Part shown: piece after piece, positions 37,497 through 45,417 of the stretch
Position numbering within the stretch: the first letter of the stretch is position 1
Layout of the letters: the number at the start of each line of letters is the position of its first letter
Assembly (NCBI GenBank): GCA_021802425.1
Contig: JAJZXJ010000011.1
Span: 1-62,677, forward strand
Source: Acidulodesulfobacterium sp021802425
GTDB taxonomy: Bacteria; SZUA-79; Acidulodesulfobacterales; Acidulodesulfobacteraceae
Length of the DNA stretch: 62,677 nt
Direction: 5' to 3'
The notes under the pieces: generated by a model
Told to the model about the DNA's origin: nothing
The model's database searches: none
What the model saw: only the letters and a program-made list of their open reading frames with translations
Position numbers and translations under genes: made by a program

Positions 37497-38456
37497 ATGG
37501 CATTACAGTATCTTGATTTTGAGAAGCCGATAATCGAATTAGATCAAAAAATAGAAGAGCTTAAGACCTTTAATCTTAGCGGTATTACAAATGTTGACGA
37601 TGAGATAAAAAATCTTGAATCCAAGCGGGATAAACTTATTAAAGATATATTTAAAAATATCGGCAACTGGCAGATAACCCAGCTATCTAGACACCCCTTA
37701 AGACCGTACACCCTTGATTACATAGAGCTGATAACGGAAAATTTTACAGAGCTTCACGGCGACAGGCTTTTTATGGATGATAAAGCAGTCGTCGGCGGCT
37801 TCTGTTTTATTAAAAGCAATAACGGCGGTTACAGGCAAAGAGTATTGATAGTAGGACATCAAAAGGGGCGCAATACCAAGGATAAGATGTGCAGAAATTT
37901 TGGCATGCCTCATCCCGAAGGTTACAGGAAAGCGCAAAGACTCTTTAGATTGGCCGAAAAATATTCTATTCCGATTATAACCTTAATAGATACCCCGGGG
38001 GCTTATCCCGGACTTGGAGCCGAGGAAAGAGGGCAATCTGAAGCCATCGCAAAAACAATTTATACTTTGTTAAATGTCAAAGTGCCTGTTTTATCCATTA
38101 TCATAGGCGAGGGCGGAAGCGGCGGAGCGCTTGCTTTTGGAGTCGGCAACAAGGTATTGATGCTTGAATATTCGGTTTATTCGGTAATATCTCCCGAAGG
38201 ATGCGCCTCGATATTATATAAAGATGTTTCTAAAACCGAGGAGGCATCCAATTCGCTAAAACTTACCGCAAAAGATCTTCACGGCCTGAAGGTTATTGAC
38301 GGCATTATTCCTGAACCGCTTGGCGGGGCGCATAAAAATAAGATATTAGCTTCTAATAATGTAAGAAAGGCTATTATTGAAAACCTTGATTACCTTAAAA
38401 AATATGACGGTGAAACCCTAAGAAACGACAGGATCCGGAAATTCACGGAATATTAA
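37497..38456 (+). CDS. accA: Acetyl-CoA carboxylase carboxyltransferase subunit alpha
   Basis: With AccD it transfers carboxyl from biotin to acetyl-CoA, starting fatty-acid synthesis. RLFRLAEKYSIPIITLIDTP and the GEGGSGGALA oxyanion region are typical. Length 319 is normal. The gene order dnaE-accA is a common proteobacterial pairing. accD is not in the window. A GC-rich hairpin follows at 38481-38529. Confidence 0.96.
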   Translation: MALQYLDFEKPIIELDQKIEELKTFNLSGITNVDDEIKNLESKRDKLIKDIFKNIGNWQITQLSRHPLRPYTLDYIELITENFTELHGDRLFMDDKAVVGGFCFIKSNNGGYRQRVLIVGHQKGRNTKDKMCRNFGMPHPEGYRKAQRLFRLAEKYSIPIITLIDTPGAYPGLGAEERGQSEAIAKTIYTLLNVKVPVLSIIIGEGGSGGALAFGVGNKVLMLEYSVYSVISPEGCASILYKDVSKTEEASNSLKLTAKDLHGLKVIDGIIPEPLGGAHKNKILASNNVRKAIIENLDYLKKYDGETLRNDRIRKFTEY

Positions 38457-38480
38457 AGTTTCGAAGAAACTTCACGAGAT

Positions 38481-38529
38481 ACCGGCTCCTGCGAGTCCAT
38501 CTTCGCATGTCGAAGATGCGGGAGCCGGT
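38481..38529. repeat. GC-rich imperfect hairpin after accA
   Basis: Outer arms ACCGGCTCC (38481-38489) and GGAGCCGGT (38521-38529) and inner arms CATCTTCG (38498-38505) and CGAAGATG (38511-38518) form a nested hairpin with a CATGT loop. The left-hand side has an 8-base bulge. It is far more GC-rich than its surroundings and has no T-run, so a simple terminator is doubtful. It may be a dispersed palindromic element or a structured RNA. Confidence 0.65.
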
Positions 38530-38593
38530 GCCGAAGACGTAGGGGAGCGAAGCGGTAATTATCCAAATTAGGTATTTAGGGATTAAATATTAA

Positions 38594-38622
38594 TTGAAAA
38601 ACGGTTAAATGTATGATATAAA
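38594..38622 (+). promoter_or_regulatory. Promoter of the GAF/HD-GYP gene
   Basis: TTGAAA (38594-38599), a 17-bp spacer and TATAAA (38617-38622), with an extended TG at 38614-38615. This predicts a transcript start near 38630 and a 5' leader of about 90 nt before the ATG at 38719. Confidence 0.6.
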
Positions 38623-38718
38623 CTTACACTATACTAATCATTATAAAATAAGCAAACATAAAATTATAGATTTAATATAATTTAAATGGAACATTAGAAA
38701 AATTTAATTTATTTAACG

Positions 38719-40512
38719 ATGGTAGAATATCCGGATATTGCCTATTTTATTTCAAAAGACCTTATTTCTAAAAGTTCGATTGAGGAGATTTATGAAAAAA
38801 TAGCCATTACGGCTGACACCTTTATAAAGTGCAATCTTGTTACCATATTTATGCTCAGCGAGGAGACCGAAACCGTAAAATGCATTAAATTTTATCGGGA
38901 CGGCAAATTTATACAAAAGGATTTTGAAGTAATGCTTGGAGAAGGAATTATAGGTTCCGTCGTGGAAAACGGAGAACCCTTAATAAGCAAAGACCTCAAG
39001 TTCGACTTATCGGATATATATTATGAATTGGAAAAGCAGTTTTCGGGAATGGCTTCTATTTTAAGCGTACCTATATATGCGGGTTCATTGGTTTTAGGCG
39101 TTCTAAATGTATATACGGGAACCCCGTACGAATTTACCGAAGAAGAGATTGAAATAGCCAAATTTATAGCCTTAATGGGCGGGGTTTTTATATACAGTCT
39201 CACCTTATACGAAAATGCGAATTTCTTATACTTAAGGCAAAAAGAGGAAAGCAGGAAGGTGGAAAATATGCTTGAGGTTTCGAGGCTTGTTTCCTCATCT
39301 TTGGACATTGCCAGCGTTCTCGACCATTCCGTTAAAAGCTTGATGAGCTTCACCAATACAAGTATGTCTCTGGTCTATTTTAAAGATGAAGCGCAAATCT
39401 TGCCCTGTTATGAATTTTTTAACTGCAATATGAAGGGATGTTCAATTTACGGCGGCTCCATAAATTGTTATACCCTTGCCAATTTCGAATGTCCATTTGT
39501 AAAATGTCCGCCTGAAAGCAAAATATTGCAGAAATGCGTTGAGTGCCCTTATTTACTTGATATAACCCTTAAATTATTCAAAAGTTACGCAATAGAAGAA
39601 CATCAAAACATTAAGGCCTCTTTTAAATTAAAAGAATATTCCTGCTCAAAAAGTTTAAACACGGGCTACCCCGCCATAGTTCATTATAAGCAGGGCAAAG
39701 ATAACCTGGAAGGCGGTATGTTTAAAAATATTCATAAACAGACATTTCTTGCAATACCTATTAAGACGGATAAAGATTTTCTGGGAATAATATTTCTTTT
39801 TGACTATAAAGAGATTAATTATTCTGTTGAAACAGTGGATTTTATATCCAGCCTTGCAGGCATAATCTCGGTTGCGATTTCAAATGCGCAGATGGTGGAT
39901 TATATCGAAGAAACCCATTTTGGCGCTATAAACTCGATATCCGAAGCCATTGAGGCGAGAGACGCATACACAAGAACGCATGGCGACAGATTGATTAATT
40001 ACGGAATAGAGGTTGCCAAGGAGATCGGTTTGGGCGAAAACGAGATTAAAAATATAAGATATGCGGCAGCGCTTCACGATGTCGGCAAGATAGGAATAAA
40101 AGACTCGATATTAAATAAACAGGGAAAGCTGACCGATGAGGAATACGCAGAAATGAAAAAACATCCGGAGATAGGGTATAATATGCTAAAAAAGATAAAA
40201 TTTTTAACCCCTATCGCAAACGAGATATTGCACCATCAAGAAAGATATGACGGCAACGGCTATCCCGATAAACTAAAAGGCGAAGATATACCGATTATTT
40301 CAAGAATAATTGCCGTTATCGACACATTTGACGCTATGACTACCGATAGGCCTTATCGAAAAGCTCTTCCTCTTCAGGCTGCGTTAGACGAGCTGAAAAA
40401 AAATTCGGGAACTCAATTTGATCCAAAAGTGGTAAATGCGTTTCTGAAAGTTGTCAATCAAGATTTAAACCCGCTAAAAGAAAGTTCTGCAGGACTTCGT
40501 GAGACTGAATGA
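38719..40512 (+). CDS. GAF and HD-GYP domain protein with cysteine-rich insert (c-di-GMP phosphodiesterase)
   Basis: A 597-residue cytosolic signalling protein. A GAF domain spans about residues 15-165. A second GAF-like region (about 185-395) is interrupted by a cysteine-rich stretch with Cys at 230, 236, 241, 250, 258, 263, 273 and 276, plus Cys309. The C-terminal HD-GYP domain has ALHDVGKIG (His453, Asp454), HHQERYDGNGYP (505-516) and DTFDAMTTDRPYR, all intact, so it should hydrolyse cyclic di-GMP. The CYEFFNC opening of the insert resembles metal- or cluster-binding CWEF-type modules, suggesting redox or metal sensing. It overlaps cobQ by 4 bp. Confidence 0.88.
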   Translation: MVEYPDIAYFISKDLISKSSIEEIYEKIAITADTFIKCNLVTIFMLSEETETVKCIKFYRDGKFIQKDFEVMLGEGIIGSVVENGEPLISKDLKFDLSDIYYELEKQFSGMASILSVPIYAGSLVLGVLNVYTGTPYEFTEEEIEIAKFIALMGGVFIYSLTLYENANFLYLRQKEESRKVENMLEVSRLVSSSLDIASVLDHSVKSLMSFTNTSMSLVYFKDEAQILPCYEFFNCNMKGCSIYGGSINCYTLANFECPFVKCPPESKILQKCVECPYLLDITLKLFKSYAIEEHQNIKASFKLKEYSCSKSLNTGYPAIVHYKQGKDNLEGGMFKNIHKQTFLAIPIKTDKDFLGIIFLFDYKEINYSVETVDFISSLAGIISVAISNAQMVDYIEETHFGAINSISEAIEARDAYTRTHGDRLINYGIEVAKEIGLGENEIKNIRYAAALHDVGKIGIKDSILNKQGKLTDEEYAEMKKHPEIGYNMLKKIKFLTPIANEILHHQERYDGNGYPDKLKGEDIPIISRIIAVIDTFDAMTTDRPYRKALPLQAALDELKKNSGTQFDPKVVNAFLKVVNQDLNPLKESSAGLRETE

Positions 40513-42095
40513 AAAATATTAATTTTGCAGGCTTTGCCAAATGTTTTATGATACAGGGAACAACAAGTTCCGCGGGAAAAAGCGCTTTGACGACCGGTTT
40601 TTTGAGATATTTTTCGACGGAAGGCTATAACTCATCTCCCTTTAAATCCCAAAATATGTCTTTAAACAGTTTTGTTACGGACGACGGCTTTGAGATTGCG
40701 GCTTCTCAGGCTGTTCAGTCCGAAGCAGCTTTTAAAAATCCTATAAGGCAGATAAATCCTATTTTAATAAAACCCTCGTCCGATTATAATATGCACTTAA
40801 TTGTGGAGGGAAAGTTCCATGGGAATATGGATTTTAATAATTATAACAAGAAAAAGAATTATTTCCTTAAAAAGGCTAAAGAAAATTTTGAGTTTTTAGC
40901 CCGGAATAACGACCTGATAATACTTGAAGGCGCAGGAAGTCCTGCAGAAATAAATCTGTTTAAATTTGACATTGCAAATATGGGTTTTGCCGAACTTTAC
41001 GGCATTCCCGTAATTTTGGTTGCCGACATTGAAAGAGGCGGCGTTTTTGCCTCTATTTTTGGAACGGTTAAGCTGCTTCCGTTAAAATGGAGAAAACTAA
41101 TTAAAGGTTTCATTATAAATAAATTTAGAGGCAATTTAAAAATTCTGGACCCGGGGATAAAATCCATTGAATCAATGCTTAAAATTCCCTGTCTGGGGGT
41201 TCTCCCCTATATTAAAGATCTTCGTCTGGAAGCCGAAGACAGCCTTAATTTAATAAACCAAAGCCATTCGTGGGACGGGAATTTAAATAATCCGGCTAAA
41301 TCTTGTAAATTAAGGGTAGGAATTGTTCATTTGGACCATATATCTAATTTTAATGAATTTGACCCGCTTTTTTTTGACGACAGGATAGATGCGCGATTTT
41401 TTAAAGAGTCGCCGGATCGGCTGAATGAATTTGATATGATAATTATTCCAGGCACAAAGTCCACTATTAGCGATATCTTAAGCATGAAGAAAACCGGAAT
41501 TTTTGACTATATCAAAGATTTCGAAAAATACGGCGGCGTTATCATGGGGATATGCGGCGGTTTTCAAATGATGGGGAAACGGATTAAAGACCCGTTTCAT
41601 ATCGAGTCCGAAATAGATGCAACGGACGGGTTCGGTTTTTTCGACATAGAGACCATAATAAAAAACGAAAAAAAGGTTTTAAACCAGAGATACCTGCTTA
41701 ATTCAAAAAACGGCCGGCATGGAGGGGTTGTGAGCGGATACGAAATACATAACGGGAGAACCTTTTTTGGCGAAGGATATTCGGGTGAAAATATTTACAC
41801 AGGCTTGTTTGAACCTGCCGAAACTTTAGATAGTCCCTCTTCCGCAGAAAATGGTATTTTATCGATAGATAAGAAAAAAATAGGCACATATATTCACGGA
41901 TTATTTGGAAATGGGATATTTACAAATTTTGTAGTGGATATTGTCAAAGAAAATAAAGGCGAGGCTTACAATTGTAATATAGAAACGGACTCTTGCTCTT
42001 ACGACGCGGTTAAAAATCGCAATTATAATTTATTATCCGAAAACATAAGCAAATACATTAACATAGGTTTAATAAAAGATTTTGCCGGAATTTAA
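40509..42095 (+). CDS. cobQ: Cobyric acid synthase
   Basis: It amidates four carboxylates of adenosyl-cobyrinic a,c-diamide using glutamine and ATP in cobalamin synthesis. The P-loop GTTSSAGKS is at residues 17-25, FKSQNMSLNSFVT follows, and the amidotransferase has Cys349 (GICGGFQMMG) and His463 (YIHGLFG). Length 528 is normal. No other cobalamin gene and no cobalamin riboswitch was found in the window. It overlaps the HD-GYP gene by 4 bp and ends 5 bp from the convergent ftsX. Confidence 0.94.
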   Translation: MKNINFAGFAKCFMIQGTTSSAGKSALTTGFLRYFSTEGYNSSPFKSQNMSLNSFVTDDGFEIAASQAVQSEAAFKNPIRQINPILIKPSSDYNMHLIVEGKFHGNMDFNNYNKKKNYFLKKAKENFEFLARNNDLIILEGAGSPAEINLFKFDIANMGFAELYGIPVILVADIERGGVFASIFGTVKLLPLKWRKLIKGFIINKFRGNLKILDPGIKSIESMLKIPCLGVLPYIKDLRLEAEDSLNLINQSHSWDGNLNNPAKSCKLRVGIVHLDHISNFNEFDPLFFDDRIDARFFKESPDRLNEFDMIIIPGTKSTISDILSMKKTGIFDYIKDFEKYGGVIMGICGGFQMMGKRIKDPFHIESEIDATDGFGFFDIETIIKNEKKVLNQRYLLNSKNGRHGGVVSGYEIHNGRTFFGEGYSGENIYTGLFEPAETLDSPSSAENGILSIDKKKIGTYIHGLFGNGIFTNFVVDIVKENKGEAYNCNIETDSCSYDAVKNRNYNLLSENISKYINIGLIKDFAGI

Positions 42096-42100
42096 TTAAT

Positions 42101-43006
42101 TTATATTTTTGATTCGTAAAAGAATTTTTTAGAAGAAAGATATGTCCCAAAAAACCCCGATACTAAAGCTATTATAAAAATTAAAAAGATCTGCCGGCCG
42201 CTTAAGAATACTATGCCTATATGAAAATAGGCTAAGAAATCGCTAAAATGATAATATAGAAATATTTTAAATATCACGAAAAGCAGCAGGATAGACAAGC
42301 AAAAAGATAGGATCGTTCCAATTTCTCCTTCTATAAACATCGGAATTCTAATATAATTATTAGTAGCGCCTATCAACTTCAATATCTCTATTTCGCTTTG
42401 TTTTCTTAATATGACTAGTTTAATGGCGCTGTAAGATATAAATATCGATAATATAAATAAGAATAAAAATATAATGAGCCCTATAACCTTTGTAAAAAAC
42501 ATAAATTGAATAATTTTATCTTCCAGTAATTTATTATAATAAACAATACCGACGCCTTTAAATGTTTTTATCCGCAAATAAATATTTGATAGAAATATTT
42601 TGCTGATAGCATCTTTTTTAAATCTTATTTTTATAAAGGAAGGTAAAAAATCGGGATTTATATTTTTTAAAACGGAGTGTATATGGCTTACTTCGCGTTC
42701 CAGAAATTTTAGCGAGGATTTATGGCTGTAATAATGAATGTTTTTTATCCCCTTAATAGTTTTAATATACTTCACAACACTGTCTTTTTTTGTCCCATTT
42801 TTTAGAAATACTATCATTATGTTGTTTTTTTGAAAAAGCCGCATATAATTATAAATATTCCCATAACAAAGAAGAAAAAACAGCATTATGAAGTATGAAA
42901 AAGACATTATCGCAAAGGCAAACAGGTTTCCCGCGATATTGGATTTAATGTTTAAAAACGCTATCTTAAAATAATTTATCAGGTAGCTAACTCTTTGTGA
43001 TATCAA
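42101..43006 (-). CDS. ftsX: Cell division permease-like protein FtsX
   Basis: A 301-residue protein with one N-terminal membrane segment, an extracytoplasmic domain (about residues 55-165) and three C-terminal membrane segments, the FtsX topology. IKLVILRKQSEIEILKLIGATNNYIRIPM is typical, shown here in two parts: IKLVILRKQSEIEILK and LIGATNNYIRIPM. With FtsE it controls periplasmic peptidoglycan hydrolysis, normally through EnvC. The gene overlaps ftsE by 20 bp and is the last gene of thiE-ftsE-ftsX. An EnvC-like gene lies in the opposite direction at 44723. Confidence 0.93.
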   Translation of the reverse strand: MISQRVSYLINYFKIAFLNIKSNIAGNLFAFAIMSFSYFIMLFFLLCYGNIYNYMRLFQKNNIMIVFLKNGTKKDSVVKYIKTIKGIKNIHYYSHKSSLKFLEREVSHIHSVLKNINPDFLPSFIKIRFKKDAISKIFLSNIYLRIKTFKGVGIVYYNKLLEDKIIQFMFFTKVIGLIIFLFLFILSIFISYSAIKLVILRKQSEIEILKLIGATNNYIRIPMFIEGEIGTILSFCLSILLLFVIFKIFLYYHFSDFLAYFHIGIVFLSGRQIFLIFIIALVSGFFGTYLSSKKFFYESKI

Positions 43007-43625
43007 TTGTGCGAGCCCTTCCCATTCTTATAAGATTTTTATCGTGCGTGGCTAATATTACGGTAGTCCCTTTATTGTTAAATGATTTTATTATATCGAT
43101 GATAATTTTGGATGTGTCCTCATCTAAATTACCCGTAGGTTCGTCGGCAAGCAATACTTGAGGGTTTTGAACCAGAGCTCTTGCTATGGCGACCCTTTGC
43201 TGCTCCCCGCCGGATAAACTTAATGGATATTCATCTTTTTTTATAAATAATTCGACGGCCTTTAATATTTCCGTAACATTTTTAACGATTACATCCCCAA
43301 AAATGCCCGAAACCTCAAGCCCCAGAGCTACATTCTGAAAAACGGTTCTGTTCGGAAGAAGTTTAAAATCCTGAAACACGAAACCGATTTTTCTTCTTAA
43401 GAACGGTATGTCTTTCGGCTTTATATTTTGAAGCTCCGTATCCATAAATTTTATAGCCCCGTGGGTGGGTTTTTCAAGGGCTATCAGCATTTTTAAAGTT
43501 GTAGTTTTACCCGCGCCGGAAGGTCCGGTTATAAAAATAAATTCGCCCTTATTAACATTAAAATTCAAATCTCTTAATATATAATTCTTGTCGTAAGATT
43601 TATATACATGATTAAATTCAATCAA
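42987..43625 (-). CDS. ftsE: Cell division ATP-binding protein FtsE
   Basis: ABC ATPase partner of FtsX. Walker A GPSGAGKTTT contains Lys40, the signature is LSGGEQQRVAIARAL, the Walker B is VLLADEPTGNLD, and ATHDKNL is the H-loop. Length 212 is normal. Its start overlaps the end of thiE by 4 bp and its end overlaps ftsX by 20 bp, so the three genes are translated together. Confidence 0.96.
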   Translation of the reverse strand: MIEFNHVYKSYDKNYILRDLNFNVNKGEFIFITGPSGAGKTTTLKMLIALEKPTHGAIKFMDTELQNIKPKDIPFLRRKIGFVFQDFKLLPNRTVFQNVALGLEVSGIFGDVIVKNVTEILKAVELFIKKDEYPLSLSGGEQQRVAIARALVQNPQVLLADEPTGNLDEDTSKIIIDIIKSFNNKGTTVILATHDKNLIRMGRARTIDITKS

Positions 43626-44275
43626 TATTTTACTCCCATCATTTTATCTATATTCTGCCTGAATGTAGCGGCCGTTTCTAACGGATTTACGGAATCAGAA
43701 ACGGCGCTTATAACTGCGGCGCCTTTTACGCCATATGCAGCCAACTCTTTAATATTATAAGTATTTATGCCGCCGATAGCAATAACGGGGATTTTTACAT
43801 TGCGGCAAATTGTTTTTAGAATTTCGGGACTCATAATGTTTCCGGCGTCTATTTTAGAAGAAGTGCCGTAAACAGGTCCCGCTCCGATATAATCCGCTCC
43901 GTTATTTTGAGCATCCAGCGCCTGTTTTAGATTGTCCACGCTCACGCCGACAATTAAGTTTGGATAATTTTTTTTTATCATTGCTAAAGGAAAATCATCC
44001 TGTCCGATGTGGACGCCGTCCGCCCCTGCGCAGGCCGCAATATCCGGCCTATCGTTCACAATGAACAGCGGTTTTCTGTCAGAGCTAAATTTATTTAAAA
44101 GGTTTTTTATGTACAGAGCCGCATAGTAATTATCTCTGGCCGTCAATTTTTTATTTCTCAGCTGCAATACATCGGCATAGCTTTTTACGGCTATTCTTGA
44201 CAATTCACCCAAATATGTTTTATACTCGGTTATATTGAAGTCCTTAGTTATTATTTGAAAATTAAATCTATTCAT
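43622..44275 (-). CDS. thiE: Thiamine phosphate synthase
   Basis: It joins HMP diphosphate and thiazole phosphate to form thiamine phosphate. The TIM-barrel motifs VNDRPDIAACAGADGVHIGQDD, seen as VNDRPDIA and GADGVHIGQDD, and the GAGPVYGTSSK and AIGGINTYN segments are typical. Length 217 is normal. It heads thiE-ftsE-ftsX. I looked for a TPP riboswitch in the 147-bp upstream gap and saw none; that gap instead holds an 18-bp AT-only inverted repeat. Confidence 0.93.
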   Translation of the reverse strand: MNRFNFQIITKDFNITEYKTYLGELSRIAVKSYADVLQLRNKKLTARDNYYAALYIKNLLNKFSSDRKPLFIVNDRPDIAACAGADGVHIGQDDFPLAMIKKNYPNLIVGVSVDNLKQALDAQNNGADYIGAGPVYGTSSKIDAGNIMSPEILKTICRNVKIPVIAIGGINTYNIKELAAYGVKGAAVISAVSDSVNPLETAATFRQNIDKMMGVKY

Positions 44276-44287
44276 ATTATCGTATTA

Positions 44288-44325
44288 TAATATAATATTA
44301 TAAAATTTTTTATAATATTATATTA
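44288..44325. repeat. AT-only 18-bp perfect inverted repeat
   Basis: TAATATAATATTATAAAA (44288-44305) and its exact reverse complement (44308-44325) are separated by TT. It sits between the divergent thiE and lipoprotein genes, close to the thiE start, and could be a protein-binding site or a leader hairpin for thiE. AT richness makes chance palindromes likelier here. Confidence 0.6.
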
Positions 44326-44367
44326 ATTTTAAAATGCTTAAATTTAAATATGATTATAAATTTTTCT

Positions 44368-44396
44368 TGACAAAAGGTATAGCTAAAAATAGAATA
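44368..44396 (+). promoter_or_regulatory. Strong sigma70-type promoter of the small lipoprotein gene
   Basis: Consensus TTGACA (44368-44373), a 17-bp spacer and TAGAAT (44391-44396). It is followed by a near-perfect Shine-Dalgarno AAAGGAGGTGAT and a TTG start at 44423. This combination predicts high expression. Confidence 0.7.
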
Positions 44397-44422
44397 AAAA
44401 TTGTTAAAGGAGGTGATAAATT

Positions 44423-44638
44423 TTGAAAAAGCTTACAGTATTAGTTTTAGGAATGTTTTTAGTTGTGTCAACCTTAGCATTTTCCGGTTGCGCAAAAAAA
44501 CCAGCCCCTAAAGCACCTGCGGCACCGGCAGCCCCTGCAGCTCCTGCAGCACCGGCTAAGAAAGCGGCACCGGCTAAGAAAGCGGCACCGGCTAAAAAAG
44601 CTCCGGCGGCTCCTGCAGCACCAAATGCAAAGAGTTAA
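44423..44638 (+). CDS. Small Ala/Pro/Lys-rich lipoprotein
   Basis: A 71-residue protein. Residues 1-22 form a lipoprotein signal ending FSGC, so Cys23 should be lipidated. The rest is a low-complexity tail of APA/PAAP and AKKAAP repeats with no folded domain. It has a consensus promoter, a perfect Shine-Dalgarno sequence and its own terminator, all signs of an abundant protein. Such tails resemble the cell-wall-spanning linkers of Lpp-like or Pal-like proteins and histone-like repeats, but I cannot assign a function. The start TTG is fixed by the ribosome binding site. Confidence 0.8.
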   Translation: MKKLTVLVLGMFLVVSTLAFSGCAKKPAPKAPAAPAAPAAPAAPAKKAAPAKKAAPAKKAPAAPAAPNAKS

Positions 44639-44661
44639 GGTTTAGAACTTAAAATTTTTAT

Positions 44662-44708
44662 CCCGCCTTCCCGTTCGTTTACTATATAAAATGGAAAGGC
44701 GGGTTTTT
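44662..44708 (+). terminator. Rho-independent terminator of the lipoprotein gene
   Basis: CCCGCCTTCC (44662-44671) pairs with GGAAAGGCGGG (44693-44703), with one bulged A and a loop of about 21 nt, followed by TTTTTAATTT. It lies 24 bp after the lipoprotein stop. Confidence 0.75.
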
Positions 44709-44722
44709 AATTTACCTTTTCG

Positions 44723-45412
44723 ATGAAAGAAACTATTTTTTTATTTTTAGTCATTTTTTTTACCCTTCCGCACCCCGCTTACGCCATAAGCCGTTCAGAT
44801 AAAATTATTTATCAAAAATATCCGGCTATAATAAAAAAACTTGCTTTATATAAAAAGGAATTTAATTTTTTGTCGTTAAAAATTATTAAAAAAAGAAAAG
44901 ATATAAGCGACTTAAAGAATAAAATCGATATTGCCCGGCTTAAAATAAAACGGCTAAAAGGAAAGATTAATAAGGATAATTTAATTTTAAGGAAATTGAT
45001 AAGCAAGATATTTATTATTCAAAGAGATAAAGATGCTATAAGATTAACCACCATAAAGGACAGCACTAATTCTTTCATAACTTTTTATCAGTTAAAAACG
45101 GTTTTGAATAAGGAAAAGCTTAAATTGGCTGCGTTAATAGCCCGCAGGAATAGATTCTTAAAAATAAAAGATTATCTTAATAAAGAAAAAACCAGTTTAA
45201 AAAAGGCATTAAAAAGCCTTGGGGCATCGCGTCAAAAATTAAGCAGTTTAATAAAAGGAATTAAAAGCTATATAAAAACAATAAAGATAAAATATATAAA
45301 TGAAGAGAAAAATAAAAAGAATAGACTTTTAAAGAATAAGGTTATAAAATTAATGCACAAAATAAATAGCGGTTCTAAAAAAGGCGATGTAGAATTTATT
45401 ATAATGAGGTAA
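44723..45412 (+). CDS. EnvC-like periplasmic coiled-coil protein lacking a LytM domain
   Basis: A 229-residue protein with a Sec signal (MKETIFLFLVIFF to about AYA at 21) and then almost continuous Lys-rich coiled coil to the end. The pattern of two long helices with a short break near residues 95-125 (DAIRLTTIKDSTNSFITFY) resembles the FtsX-binding coiled coil of EnvC/murein hydrolase activators. The C-terminal LytM/M23 domain found in EnvC is absent: the stop is followed after 5 bp by ctpA. The neighbourhood ftsEX, EnvC, CtpA, divergent deacetylase supports this reading. Identity as EnvC is inferred from position and shape, not from a strong motif. Confidence 0.6.
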   Translation: MKETIFLFLVIFFTLPHPAYAISRSDKIIYQKYPAIIKKLALYKKEFNFLSLKIIKKRKDISDLKNKIDIARLKIKRLKGKINKDNLILRKLISKIFIIQRDKDAIRLTTIKDSTNSFITFYQLKTVLNKEKLKLAALIARRNRFLKIKDYLNKEKTSLKKALKSLGASRQKLSSLIKGIKSYIKTIKIKYINEEKNKKNRLLKNKVIKLMHKINSGSKKGDVEFIIMR

Positions 45413-45417
45413 AACTT

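Noticed and set aside
38457..40508. Possible cobalamin riboswitch controlling cobQ
   Set aside because: cobQ overlaps the upstream gene, and the only non-coding space, before the HD-GYP gene, lacks the B12-box sequence.
44276..44422. Possible TPP riboswitch upstream of thiE
   Set aside because: On the minus strand I found neither the CTGAGA nor the ACCTGATCTGG-type core; only AT-rich sequence and the inverted repeat are present.
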